Notes under the pieces: generated by a model
What the model was told of the DNA's origin: nothing
Database searches by the model: none
What the model saw: only the letters and a program-made list of their open reading frames with translations
Shown here: positions 19,412 to 27,933 of the stretch, one piece after another
Numbering within the stretch: the stretch's first letter is position 1
Layout of the letters: the number at the start of each line of letters is the position of its first letter
Translations under genes and position numbers: made by a program
Source: Desulfovibrio sp.
GTDB lineage: Bacteria > Desulfobacterota > Desulfovibrionia > Desulfovibrionales > Desulfovibrionaceae
Direction of reading: 5' to 3'
Assembly (NCBI GenBank): GCA_030145055.1
Contig: JAQYWK010000001.1
Coordinates: 979,876 to 1,043,875, forward strand
Length of the DNA stretch: 64,000 nucleotides

Positions 19412-20874
19412 CTGAATATCTCCTTGATTGCCGCGCTGACTTCCTGCACATCGCTAAAGTCCCTTTTCTCTGTTCCTATAATCTGATATGTCTCATGACC
19501 TTTTCCGGCTATGAGGAGCACATCCTTATTGGTCATTTCTTCTACAGCCCTTCTAATGGCTATAGCTCTGTCTGGTTCTTCAATATAAAGTGGACATCCC
19601 TTCATACCGGGACGGACGTCATTAATAATATCAAGAGGATCTTCGGTTCTTGGATTGTCAGAAGTAAGAACCGCCACGTCAGAATATTTGCACGCGGCTT
19701 CTGCCATGAGAGGGCGTTTAGCCTTATCTCTGTCACCGCCACAGCCGAAAATAGTGATGATGCGCTTGAAATTCAGGTCTTCGAGAGTTTTCAATACATT
19801 CTCAAGAGCGTCAGGGGTGTGGGCGTAATCCACAAAAACGTCTAAGCCTTTTTTATTCTGTACTCGTTCGAGCCGCCCGGGGACGCCCTTGAATGTTACT
19901 TTTTTCATGTCCGCAGAGGTAAGGCCAAGGTGCAATCCAACTGCTTGAGCTGTGAGAAGATTGTATCCGTTATGGTTACCTATCAAGTCGGTCTTGATTT
20001 CCCATGTTTCGGCGCCGTAGGTCATTTTCAGGACCATTCCTTTGCCTGTGCAGGAGATCATCTTGCCACAGAGGTTATTGCCGCGGAGATCTTTTGGGTC
20101 AGACATTCCAAACCCTATGGAAGGGGAGTGGGATACAAGAAGACGTCTGCCGTAGGGATCATCAAAATTTATGATTCCGCATTTGTCTGCATTCGGAAAA
20201 TAATTGAACAGCAGTGATTTGGCCTCGAAATATGATTCCATGTCACCGTGGTAATCAAGATGATCTTGAGTGACATTGGTCAGGATGGCCGCATCAAAGT
20301 TCAGTCCTGCAACTCGTTTTTGATCTAGTGCATGGGATGAAACTTCCATGACCATGACATCGACATCAGCCGCGTCCATTTTGGAAAGCATTTCGTGCAA
20401 CTGCCAGCATCCTGGAGTAGTGAGCGGTGCGTCCTGCTCGTGCCCAGGCCAGCGGTAACTGATTGTGCCAATGACGCCGACTCTCATTCCAGCGGAAGTT
20501 AGTAGCTGTTCGATAAGATATGAGACGGTGGTTTTCCCGTTCGTCCCAGTCAGGCCGATAACTTTTACTTTGTTGTTGTCGGTCTTGAAATATGCGACAG
20601 CAAGTTCAACCAGTGCTTTGCGTGGATCAGAGTGGGTAATCAGTTTTGCGGAACCTAAGTCTTCGGTGGAAATTTGTTTGGCGCAGACAATATATGCTGC
20701 CCCATTCTTAATGGCTTGTGGAACAAAATCCGTACCATCGCACGTAGGACCGGAGATCGCGACAAAAACATCGCCATCTCTAACTTCCCGTGAATCGGTA
20801 CGAACCATCAGCCCCTCTCGAACTTTATCGAGGAGCTTGTTCCATTTTGTTATGTCCATAGTAATGTCCGACAT
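19408..20874 (-). CDS. murE: UDP-MurNAc-L-Ala-D-Glu:meso-diaminopimelate ligase MurE
   Basis: MurE, 488 residues, adds the third amino acid of the peptide stem. DSREVRDGDVFVAISG and the ATP loop GLTGTNGKTTVSYLIEQLL identify the family. The specificity loop reads TSDNPRTEDP; DNPR is the signature for meso-diaminopimelate, as in Gram-negative bacteria. The C-terminal IAGKGHETYQ is also typical. It follows ftsI by nine bases with AAGG at a good distance from ATG 20874. Confidence 0.96.
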   Translation of the reverse strand: MSDITMDITKWNKLLDKVREGLMVRTDSREVRDGDVFVAISGPTCDGTDFVPQAIKNGAAYIVCAKQISTEDLGSAKLITHSDPRKALVELAVAYFKTDNNKVKVIGLTGTNGKTTVSYLIEQLLTSAGMRVGVIGTISYRWPGHEQDAPLTTPGCWQLHEMLSKMDAADVDVMVMEVSSHALDQKRVAGLNFDAAILTNVTQDHLDYHGDMESYFEAKSLLFNYFPNADKCGIINFDDPYGRRLLVSHSPSIGFGMSDPKDLRGNNLCGKMISCTGKGMVLKMTYGAETWEIKTDLIGNHNGYNLLTAQAVGLHLGLTSADMKKVTFKGVPGRLERVQNKKGLDVFVDYAHTPDALENVLKTLEDLNFKRIITIFGCGGDRDKAKRPLMAEAACKYSDVAVLTSDNPRTEDPLDIINDVRPGMKGCPLYIEEPDRAIAIRRAVEEMTNKDVLLIAGKGHETYQIIGTEKRDFSDVQEVSAAIKEIFS

Positions 20875-20883
20875 TTTAGCCTT

Positions 20884-22830
20884 TTAAGATAACCAAAGAA
20901 CAATTTCAGCGTTTTCATCTTCAGGCCATTTCTCGCCTGCTTCAGGAACCTGTTTAATTATTGTCATTCCCTGACCTTTCAGTTTGGGAACGAATCCTCT
21001 CTTCACCATTATTTCGACAGCCCTGCGAATGGGCATTCCTTTAACATTCGGAACTGTTTCGCTTGAAACAGATGTCTGCGCTGAATTTGCTCTTACCGCT
21101 TTTTTAGGCATTTCAGAGCTAGGCGTCAGACTTGCGGACATTACCGGAGCAGAATTTTGCTTTTCAGGCAGTTTGCCATAGTAAGCGAGCGTCTCAGTCA
21201 TCACGGTCTTAACTACCGGCGCGGCAACCACTCCGCCGTAATGATTCGGTTGAGGGCTATCAACCATTACAAATACGATGTATTCGGGGTTGTATCCTGG
21301 AACCATGCCTATAAATGAGGCCATATATTGATTTCCGTATCCGCCCTTTTCAGCTTTTTGCGCTGTTCCTGTTTTCCCCGCAACGGTTGTGCCGCTGATT
21401 CTTACGCGAGTGCCTGTTCCATCTTCCTGTACAACTTCGCGCATCATAGAGAGTACTTTTTCTGCGACTTCTGTACTGAAAATCCTTTTAGGAGCCTCGT
21501 CTTCTTCGGATCTAGGCAATTGTACCAACCTTAAAGGTTTGGCAACTCCTTTGTTGGCAATGCATAAATATGCTTTCGCCATTTGCAGAGCGGTAACTCC
21601 TACGCCTTGTCCGAATGCACCCGCAGCAAGATCAATTTCATTCCACTGTGCGGCGGGGCGGATTGATCCTACTCTGTCTCCGGGAAGCGGGAGACCTGTT
21701 TTACTTCCAAAGCCTATGTCAGTCAGGAACTTGTGGTAATTTTGTACTCCAAGCTCAAGGCCGATTTTTGCTACGCCAATATTACTGGAGTATCTGAGCA
21801 CCTTATGTGCGGGCAGCCATCCATATTTATGCGTATCTTTTATGTACTTTCCGTTCAGATTCCATCTTCCACCCTCGCAGTCGATGAGCTTTTCGGGAGT
21901 AATAACTCCGTGTTTTAACGCCGCTGCGATCAAAAATGGTTTCATTGTTGATCCCGGTTCAACAACGTCAATTGCTGCACGGTTTCTCCACGTTTTAGGA
22001 GAACTTGTGCGGAAAATATTTGGGTTGAACCTAGGACAGTTGGCAAGTGCGAGTATGTCACCCGTGGCCACTTCAACAACTACTGCTGTTCCCCATTTCG
22101 CATTGTATTTCTTGATCGAATCAACCAATGCGTTTTCAGTCACTGATTGCAGATGCGAATCAATGGTCAAGTGAACGTCTTTCCCTCTGATATCCATTTC
22201 GCGCCCAAGCTCATCTAAATAAAGCCTGCGCCCTGATGCGTCCCTTTGAACAACGAACTGCGCCTTGCGTCCTGCTAGGCGACCATTGAATTCTTTTTCG
22301 AGCCCTTCAAGCCCTTTGCCGTCGATTCCTGCAAAACCGAGTAGTTGTCCTGCTAGGTGATTGTTGGGGTACAACCTGACAAATTCTGTGGTCAGGTATA
22401 CTCCCGGTAAATCCGCTTTTTTAATTTTGCGGGCGGTTCTGTCATCGAGCTGTCGTTTTATCCAGATGAAATTAGATTTTCTGGATAATTTTTTTCTAAG
22501 CTTCGCTTTTGAAATGCCAAGTATTTTAGAAAGTTTAGCTACAGTTCCTGAAACATCCGTTACTTTTACCGGACGAATATAGAGCGATGAAGCATCTACA
22601 CTGGTGGCAAGCATATTGCCGTTGCGGTCAAATATATTTCCGCGTTCGCCGCGTTCAAGTTCTGCGGCCAGGTGCTGACGTAGTGCAAGACGTGAAAGAT
22701 CCGCTCCTTTGTAGAGCTGCAGCCATGCTGCTCTTCCAAGAAGGGCCGTCCACACAAGGGCGAAAAGAACCATAACGAAGAGCAGTTTATTTCTGCTCGA
22801 CTTCAGGCTTTCTTTTTTCCTTTTTGCCAC
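20884..22830 (-). CDS. ftsI: Septal transpeptidase FtsI/PBP3 with C-terminal PASTA domain
   Basis: A class B penicillin-binding protein of about 648 residues. One membrane helix (about 17-36) is followed by the dimerisation domain and a transpeptidase domain with SxxK (GSTMKPF, Ser about 297), SxN (YSSNIG) and KTG (AGKTGTAQK, about 486). A PASTA domain closes the protein (VPNVKGMPIRRAVEIMVKRG onwards), which E. coli FtsI lacks. Together with FtsW it builds septal wall. I place the start at GTG 22830, eight bases from AGGAG; a TTG two codons upstream is only two bases from it. The gene sits between ftsL and murE. Confidence 0.95.
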   Translation of the reverse strand: MAKRKKESLKSSRNKLLFVMVLFALVWTALLGRAAWLQLYKGADLSRLALRQHLAAELERGERGNIFDRNGNMLATSVDASSLYIRPVKVTDVSGTVAKLSKILGISKAKLRKKLSRKSNFIWIKRQLDDRTARKIKKADLPGVYLTTEFVRLYPNNHLAGQLLGFAGIDGKGLEGLEKEFNGRLAGRKAQFVVQRDASGRRLYLDELGREMDIRGKDVHLTIDSHLQSVTENALVDSIKKYNAKWGTAVVVEVATGDILALANCPRFNPNIFRTSSPKTWRNRAAIDVVEPGSTMKPFLIAAALKHGVITPEKLIDCEGGRWNLNGKYIKDTHKYGWLPAHKVLRYSSNIGVAKIGLELGVQNYHKFLTDIGFGSKTGLPLPGDRVGSIRPAAQWNEIDLAAGAFGQGVGVTALQMAKAYLCIANKGVAKPLRLVQLPRSEEDEAPKRIFSTEVAEKVLSMMREVVQEDGTGTRVRISGTTVAGKTGTAQKAEKGGYGNQYMASFIGMVPGYNPEYIVFVMVDSPQPNHYGGVVAAPVVKTVMTETLAYYGKLPEKQNSAPVMSASLTPSSEMPKKAVRANSAQTSVSSETVPNVKGMPIRRAVEIMVKRGFVPKLKGQGMTIIKQVPEAGEKWPEDENAEIVLWLS

Positions 22831-22859
22831 GTCCAAAGCTCCTGTTTAATTTAACGTTG

Positions 22860-23150
22860 TTATTTCTTTAAATCTCCGCGATCTCTTCTTATCTGTCCCT
22901 GTGACGCTGGTCCGAATCCGTATTTTTTAGCTAACTCTCTAAGTCTTATAGGCGAAATTAAGTTGTTTTTTTCGACTTCAAGTTTGCTTTCAAGAGCTTC
23001 TTGCTCGTTCAATTTCTTTTCCATTCGTCTTAAATCATAGGCCTTGTCGACTCGCTCAATATTTAGCCAAACAGATATCAGCCCTAGGAGCAGTGCCGAA
23101 ATCATTATTGTGGCTAGAGCTAGGGCTATTCCTTTTGAGTCCTCTTTCAT
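22860..23150 (-). CDS. ftsL: Cell division protein FtsL-like
   Basis: A small bitopic protein of 96 residues with a short cytoplasmic start, a membrane helix (about 8-29: IALALATIMISALLLGLISV) and a coiled-coil segment with many Lys/Glu (RMEKKLNEQEALESKLEVEK). The end ISPIRLRELAKKYGF is the usual FtsL/FtsB-type ending. FtsL sequences diverge strongly, so the call depends on length, topology and its place between rsmH and ftsI. Confidence 0.85.
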   Translation of the reverse strand: MKEDSKGIALALATIMISALLLGLISVWLNIERVDKAYDLRRMEKKLNEQEALESKLEVEKNNLISPIRLRELAKKYGFGPASQGQIRRDRGDLKK

Positions 23151-23157
23151 GACGGAC

Positions 23158-24132
23158 TCACTTGGTATCCTGTGACCTTTCAGCCACCCTTAGTTTCGCA
23201 CTACGGCTGCGCGGGTTGGCTTCCATCTCTTCTTCAGTAGGAAGGAGAGGCTTTTTGGTCAGCAATGTAAGCCTCTGTTTATTTCCACATGTACACATAG
23301 GCTGCATGGGGGGGCACGTGCAGGATTGTGATTGGTCCCTGAAAGATCTTTTAACGATTCTATCTTCCAATGAATGGAAGGATATAACCGCTATTCTCGC
23401 GCCCGGATTCAGTCTTTCAGTAATTCTGTGCAAGAACATTTTTAGCTCTTCAAGCTCAGAATTGACCGCGATGCGCAGTCCCTGAAAGGTCTTTGTCGCC
23501 GGATGTGTCCGGGATAAAGCTTTCCTTTTGGCCGGATATGTTTTCGAAACGATAGCAGCCAGTTCTAATGTCGTAGTTATCTTTTTGATTTCTCTGGCAG
23601 CAATGATTGCGCTGGCAATTTTTGAACCCAAAGGTTCTTCGCCATATAGTTTAAAAATTCTGTTTAGGTCAGAGTGGGACCCTTTATTTATAATGCTTGA
23701 GGCAGGAGGCATTCCTCCTGACGGGTCCATTCGCATGTCCAGAGGACCGTCTTTAGCAAAGCTGAAGCCTCTGTCCGCATGGTCTAGATGCAGAGAGGAT
23801 ACACCAAGGTCTAAAATAGCTCCGTCAATCTTGTCCCAGCCCATTTCGTTAAGGGCTATTTCAAACTTACTAAAGGCTAAGTGAAATCTGTGCGCTCTGT
23901 CTCCGAAAGGAGCCAGCCGTACTTTTGCAAGCTCGAGTGCTTGTTCGTCCCGGTCAAGTCCTACTAGCTGAGCACCTTCGCCGGCTTTTTCCAGAATTGC
24001 ACTGGAATGACCGCCCATACCCAAAGTTCCATCAAGGTATAAACCGCCCGGTTTAGGAGCGATCCATTCGATGATTTCATTAAGTAGAACCGAGGTGTGA
24101 ACCTTTGCAGGGTTCGTAGTATTTGTTTCCAT
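23158..24132 (-). CDS. rsmH: 16S rRNA (cytosine1402-N4)-methyltransferase RsmH (MraW)
   Basis: RsmH, about 324 residues, methylates N4 of C1402 in 16S rRNA. HTSVLLNEIIEWI, LDGTLGMGGHSSAIL (SAM loop), AILDLGVSSLHLD, RGFSFAKDGPLDMRMD and VISFHSLEDRIVK are family signatures. A four-Cys group near the C-terminus (SCTCPPMQPMCTCG) is common in relatives and may bind metal. The frame begins at a TTG (24147), but ATG 24132 five bases after AGGA is a better start. Second gene of the dcw operon. Confidence 0.96.
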   Translation of the reverse strand: METNTTNPAKVHTSVLLNEIIEWIAPKPGGLYLDGTLGMGGHSSAILEKAGEGAQLVGLDRDEQALELAKVRLAPFGDRAHRFHLAFSKFEIALNEMGWDKIDGAILDLGVSSLHLDHADRGFSFAKDGPLDMRMDPSGGMPPASSIINKGSHSDLNRIFKLYGEEPLGSKIASAIIAAREIKKITTTLELAAIVSKTYPAKRKALSRTHPATKTFQGLRIAVNSELEELKMFLHRITERLNPGARIAVISFHSLEDRIVKRSFRDQSQSCTCPPMQPMCTCGNKQRLTLLTKKPLLPTEEEMEANPRSRSAKLRVAERSQDTK

Positions 24133-24251
24133 AATGTCCTGATCCAATGTTTGTTCGGGGGGGAACGGTTTGAATCTTTGGTGGCTTTTGGAAATTAAAA
24201 TTTCAAAATGATAAAGAGACTATGTTCAACAGTGGGGCAATCAAGCTATAT

Positions 24252-24701
24252 CTAGAACGGGAGTTCTACTCCGTTCTGGGATATTTCTTCGTAGACATCG
24301 TCAAAATCTTGTTCAAGCAGTGTTTCGTAAGCCCGCTTATCCCAGATTTCAAATCTGTCTCCGACACCAGCCAGAACAATGTCTTTGTCCAGCTTGCCGC
24401 TTTTTCGCAAATGGGAGGGGATGGTTATTCGACCTTGTTTATCAAGGTGAACTTTTTCAGAACCGGAAATGATGATACGGATGAAGTTTCTAAGACTTCG
24501 GCTAGGATTCTTGATCTTTGCAAGATTTTCTTCCAAAATAGCCCAGTCAGGAGGAGTGAAACCAACAATGTTTCCTTCAAAAATAGTTAACGTCACGAAA
24601 CCTTCCGCAGAATCAGTATAAACCTGATCCCGGAATTCCGGTGTAAGCATGAGCCTGCCCTTGGCATCCATGCTCCGATGTGCGTGACTTGTAAACTTCA
24701 T
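24252..24701 (-). CDS. mraZ: Transcriptional regulator MraZ
   Basis: MraZ, 149 residues, with two SpoVT/AbrB-like halves: SHAHRSMDAKGRLMLTPEFRDQ near the start and EKVHLDKQGRITIPSHLRKSG near 78-98; the repeated D-x-(K/Q)-GR pattern is the DNA-binding signature. In E. coli it represses the dcw operon by binding short G-rich repeats in front of its own gene. The same kind of repeats lie directly upstream here (24702-24756). Its ribosome site AGGTGG is part of one of the repeats, so bound MraZ would also cover the translation start. Confidence 0.96.
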   Translation of the reverse strand: MKFTSHAHRSMDAKGRLMLTPEFRDQVYTDSAEGFVTLTIFEGNIVGFTPPDWAILEENLAKIKNPSRSLRNFIRIIISGSEKVHLDKQGRITIPSHLRKSGKLDKDIVLAGVGDRFEIWDKRAYETLLEQDFDDVYEEISQNGVELPF

Positions 24702-24756
24702 CCGTCTACCACCTAATTACACAGTTCTACCACCAATTCCCCCCGTCTACCCACCT
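24702..24756 (-). promoter_or_regulatory. MraZ operator: G-rich repeats with a ten-base period
   Basis: Read on the minus strand, the motif GGTGG(G)TAG occurs at three places (ctacc starts at 24706, 24727 and 24747 on the plus strand, 21 and 20 bases apart). A run of six G at 24739-24744 fills one ten-base step between two of them. MraZ boxes are TGGGN units separated by five bases, so the spacing fits. The array ends immediately before the mraZ ATG and includes its ribosome-binding site. Confidence 0.75.
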
Positions 24757-25121
24757 GTGTGTGAAAATAGGGAAAAAGTCAATAGCACTTTCTAAATTAG
24801 AGGGTACTCAAGTCAGGCAATTCAAGCGTAATAGAATGGGCTAACAGTTTAAATATATGGACTTTAGAATGCTTAATTTAAGCAAAAAAAAAATTACGTT
24901 TTTTTTAAATATAATCACTAAAAAAACGATCTTAAGTGAGATGGCCTTCACGAACATAAGTTTGGGTGCTATAGACTTTCAGTACAGGTGCAACGTAGAT
25001 GAGAGGAATTAGTGCTTCTTTTGTCGTTTTTTATTTTTATTAAATCAATCAAGATAAATAAAAGTGCTCCTTATAAGTAAACATTACTACTGGTTATCCC
25101 CGCTTTAGAGAGGTTTGCGGT
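24757..25121. other. Intergenic region between mraZ and the HD-GYP gene
   Basis: About 365 AT-rich bases between two divergent genes. It must contain the dcw promoter on the minus strand and the promoter of the HD-GYP gene on the plus strand. A TTGACT hexamer on the minus strand near 24775 could be a -35 box, but I see no good -10 box at the right distance. No open frame or RNA gene is evident. Confidence 0.5.
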
Positions 25122-26135
25122 ATGAATGCAAAAGCTAAAATGGCAGTTCCTGAAAGTTTAAACGAAGAGTTTTACCAGATAAGTGCTGATATTATTCAGA
25201 GTTTTAATAAGTTTAGACCTCCTTTGGATATCTTTGTCTTCAAGGAAGAGGTCGGTCGTATTGCCCCTTATTATAAAGTAGGTGAAAGGCTTAGTAAGGA
25301 GCAGATTGAGGAATTATCCGGCCTGGTGAAAGAGGGGCTCATTTTTGTTTCGCGCGCGGACCACGTTGTTTATGTGAAACATATTGCATATCAGCTTGAT
25401 TTGGTTCTTGTTGATCGAAATTTGAAAGAGAGTGAAATCGCGGATATTTTCCTCGAAGCACTCACCATGCGTATGGAAGAATTTTTGGATCAGCCCATTC
25501 CCGTTGTAAAGCAAAAACTATGGGAAGACCTGATGGTTCTTACTGAGTACCTCTGGGGTGACGTGTATAGAATTAAGGCTTTGGCCAAACGTCTTCATAA
25601 AGAGCATTCCTTAGCAAAGCATAGCGTGAATTGTGGAGTACTCGGACTGACAATATTTATTAGAATGAAGTTTGATGCTTTTGCGAATAAAGACATTACG
25701 AGAAACCACTTTAACAGGCTTACCGTAGGGTTATTTATTCATGATTTAGGCATGACTAAAATACCCGCATTCATTAGGGAAAAGCCAAAGCCGCTCACCA
25801 CTGATGAGCGTACTAAAATTAATAAGCATTCTTCGCTTGGATATGAAATGCTAAGCAAGCTTGATCTCAAATATAAGGAGATCGAGGCTTGCGTAATTGA
25901 GCACCACGAGCGAGTGGACGGGAAAGGATATCCGCAGAAAAAGAAGGATAAAGAGATCACACAGATCGGCAGAATTTGCGGGGCTGTGGATTCTTTTTGT
26001 TCCATGATTACGAAGCGCCCTTATGCCGAAGCAATTAATATTGAGAAGGCCGCAGGCTCAATTTCTCAAGATGCAAAGTATGATTCTGAAGTGACCAGGC
26101 ATATTTTAGCTTGGGCCATGACTGTGAAATCTTAA
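25122..26135 (+). CDS. HD-GYP-type phosphohydrolase (probable cyclic-di-GMP phosphodiesterase)
   Basis: A 337-residue cytoplasmic protein without membrane helices. The C-terminal half carries HD-GYP motifs: HSVNCGV (first His), IHDLGMTKIPAFI (HD), HSSLGYEML and HHERVDGKGYP (the GYP element), then ICGAVDSFCSMITKRPYAEA. The N-terminal 150 residues show no known domain. HD-GYP proteins hydrolyse cyclic di-GMP and often control motility or biofilm; the expected metal-binding His and Asp residues are kept. The start ATG follows AGAGGT. A strong hairpin terminator follows the stop, so the gene is probably monocistronic. Confidence 0.85.
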   Translation: MNAKAKMAVPESLNEEFYQISADIIQSFNKFRPPLDIFVFKEEVGRIAPYYKVGERLSKEQIEELSGLVKEGLIFVSRADHVVYVKHIAYQLDLVLVDRNLKESEIADIFLEALTMRMEEFLDQPIPVVKQKLWEDLMVLTEYLWGDVYRIKALAKRLHKEHSLAKHSVNCGVLGLTIFIRMKFDAFANKDITRNHFNRLTVGLFIHDLGMTKIPAFIREKPKPLTTDERTKINKHSSLGYEMLSKLDLKYKEIEACVIEHHERVDGKGYPQKKKDKEITQIGRICGAVDSFCSMITKRPYAEAINIEKAAGSISQDAKYDSEVTRHILAWAMTVKS

Positions 26136-26153
26136 GAAATATTGTTCATAATA

Positions 26154-26188
26154 AAATCCCGGATTATCGTACGAGAATCCGGGATTTT
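26154..26188. terminator. Bidirectional rho-independent terminator
   Basis: AAATCCCGGATT pairs with AATCCGGGATTT around a short TCGTACGA region, with T residues on both sides. It lies between convergent genes and can end the HD-GYP transcript on the plus strand and the CBS transcript on the minus strand. Confidence 0.88.
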
Positions 26189-26225
26189 TTTGCAATCAGC
26201 CGTTGGAAATGCTGTTCGATATAAG

Positions 26226-26711
26226 CTAAAATTGGGTGACGAGGTCTCTGGTAAGCTCACGGTATACATCACTGATTAAAACAACACCGATGATTTTTCC
26301 GCCTTCTTGAACAAGCGCCCATGAGCGTTTCTTTTTTCGGAAAACTTCCAGCACCACCAGCATGGGGTCTGTGGGTTTTAGTATAGGAGCGTCAGTCTCG
26401 ATGTGGTCATCAAGGGAGCTGTGGCAACATGCTGTTCCTGCTCTTTTGAATGCACGATCCCAGTCTGTGTCCTCGGTCAATTTCAGGTCATCGTCTTTGA
26501 GAACTATGTCTTCGACAGCTTTTAACATGGTCCAGATAGAAGCAACGCCTCTAAGGGCACCTTTCTTGGTTTGAACGACAACTACATTATTATCAGGGGC
26601 CGTTTTCATGCTGTCCCGAAGAATTCTTATAGTTTCGGCAAGGCTAGCAGATTCATCAACAGTCGCGAAGTCCTCGCGCATCATATCCCAGGCTCTTTTC
26701 CTTAGCAGCAT
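26226..26711 (-). CDS. CBS-domain protein
   Basis: A protein of about 161 residues made of a CBS pair: the first unit begins AWDMMREDFATVDESASLAETIRIL and the second is DAPILKPTDPMLVVLEVFRKKKRSWALVQEGGKIIGVVLISDV. CBS pairs bind adenine nucleotides and regulate other proteins, but no catalytic partner is fused or adjacent. The insertion between the two units (about 40 residues, WDRAFKRAGTACCHSS) is unusual and holds two adjacent Cys. ATG 26711 follows AAGGAGA at the right distance, better than the TTG at 26729. Function unknown. Confidence 0.8.
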   Translation of the reverse strand: MLLRKRAWDMMREDFATVDESASLAETIRILRDSMKTAPDNNVVVVQTKKGALRGVASIWTMLKAVEDIVLKDDDLKLTEDTDWDRAFKRAGTACCHSSLDDHIETDAPILKPTDPMLVVLEVFRKKKRSWALVQEGGKIIGVVLISDVYRELTRDLVTQF

Positions 26712-26841
26712 TAGCAATCTCCTTCGCAAAGCTGTTGTTGTTAAATATAGATCATTTCTTGTTTTATACGTTAAAAATAACTTAAAGCATATAGTAACCC
26801 TTTCCGTAAAGAGGGCTAAGGCCTAATCCGAGTAAAAACCT

Positions 26842-26874
26842 TAGTTAAATTCTAATCAAATCCTAGTTAAAATA
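26842..26874. repeat. Three 11-bp direct repeats
   Basis: The units tagttaaattc, taatcaaatcc and tagttaaaata begin at 26842, 26853 and 26864, exactly 11 bases apart. An 11-base period in direct repeats is characteristic of sites for OmpR/PhoB-family regulators, although the word itself is not the Pho box. They lie about 130-160 bases upstream of the CBS gene and 80 bases past the end of the flavodoxin/ferredoxin gene. Confidence 0.4.
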
Positions 26875-26952
26875 TGTAAGCAGAACTCCGCCTTATTTCA
26901 ATCACTGTAGTGTTTTCCATGTGATGCATGCTTATTGTGTCGCGATGATTAA

Positions 26953-27753
26953 TTACAAAAAATATTCTGGTTTTTTGGGTTCTTTGTAAAGATTGTTGAG
27001 CCTCTTAGAGGCGTCTTCTACTGGACCAGCTTTTATAGTTCTGGCTTTTTGAGGACAGTTCTTAATGCACCCGCAACATGATATGCATTTTTCCTGATTA
27101 ATTAGCGCACTATTATGCGGGGCGATAGCACCTGTAGGACATAGCTCTGCACAAAGTCCACATTGTATGCACCCGTCACTTACTGCAATAAAATCAATAT
27201 CCCATAGAGTTGAACACCCTCTGTAAGGATCAATGCCCGGTATCTCTATGTCTGAAATTTGAGAAATTGATGAATAAGATTGCAATTTCTCACGTATTTT
27301 CTGCCCAAACATTTCAGCATGATTTAAATCATCTCTGTCAGGACGCCCGTGCGCGGTTGGCATGTTTGGGCTAGAGAATGAGTGCTCCCCGATATATGCC
27401 GCTCCTCCAATGGGTCTGCATCCACATTTTGTTAGAATATTTTTTAACTCGAGCAGAGCGTCATCATACACTCGGTTCCCGTAGACAACAATGCAGACGG
27501 TAGGGGTATTATCCGCTTGAATTGAAGCTAACCATTCAATCAATAATGCCGGAACCCTGCCCATATAAACAGGAACCGCAATTATGAGAAGTTCCTCTTC
27601 CGCAGTTCGTAATGGCTTCTCTCTCGCTATTGGCATGGTGATATCAATTAATTCAAAGGTATCCATATTAATACCATGCGCAATGGACTGTACAACCTTT
27701 TTTGTTGTTCCAGTGGGCGAGAAATATACTAATTTTGCTGATTCTATTTTCAT
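26953..27753 (-). CDS. EFR1-family flavodoxin/2[4Fe-4S] ferredoxin fusion
   Basis: A 266-residue redox protein. The N-terminal flavodoxin domain has the FMN phosphate loop FSPTGTTKKVVQSIA and AVPVYMGRVPALLIEWL. The C-terminal part has two cluster motifs, CIQCGLCAELCPTGAI and CISCCGCIKNCPQKAR, each ready for one [4Fe-4S] centre. EFR1-type proteins probably pass electrons between flavin and ferredoxin pools in anaerobes; the partner is not visible. It is divergent from a TetR gene, and a palindrome in the shared spacer suggests control by that regulator. The 3' end has no clear terminator. Confidence 0.88.
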   Translation of the reverse strand: MKIESAKLVYFSPTGTTKKVVQSIAHGINMDTFELIDITMPIAREKPLRTAEEELLIIAVPVYMGRVPALLIEWLASIQADNTPTVCIVVYGNRVYDDALLELKNILTKCGCRPIGGAAYIGEHSFSSPNMPTAHGRPDRDDLNHAEMFGQKIREKLQSYSSISQISDIEIPGIDPYRGCSTLWDIDFIAVSDGCIQCGLCAELCPTGAIAPHNSALINQEKCISCCGCIKNCPQKARTIKAGPVEDASKRLNNLYKEPKKPEYFL

Positions 27754-27852
27754 TTTTTACTCCATAAATTGTGTGATTGTATTTGTCTATTTCTGATCAT
27801 GTTCGGCCCGGATTCAGATTAATTTTTAGTCCGTTGAGGACCGTTAATCTTA

Positions 27853-27875
27853 TTTCGTTACTGATCGTAACGAAA
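27853..27875. promoter_or_regulatory. Palindromic operator between the EFR1 and TetR genes
   Basis: TTTCGTTAC (27853-27861) and GTAACGAAA (27867-27875) form a perfect nine-base inverted repeat around TGATC. Length, spacing and location between two divergent genes are those of a TetR-family operator. The regulator encoded at 27934 would be expected to repress both its own gene and the EFR1 gene. Confidence 0.75.
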
Positions 27876-27933
27876 CTTGCTAAAACCTGTCAAGCATGGC
27901 AAAATAGAATTAGAAAATTAGAGAGGTGAAAAT

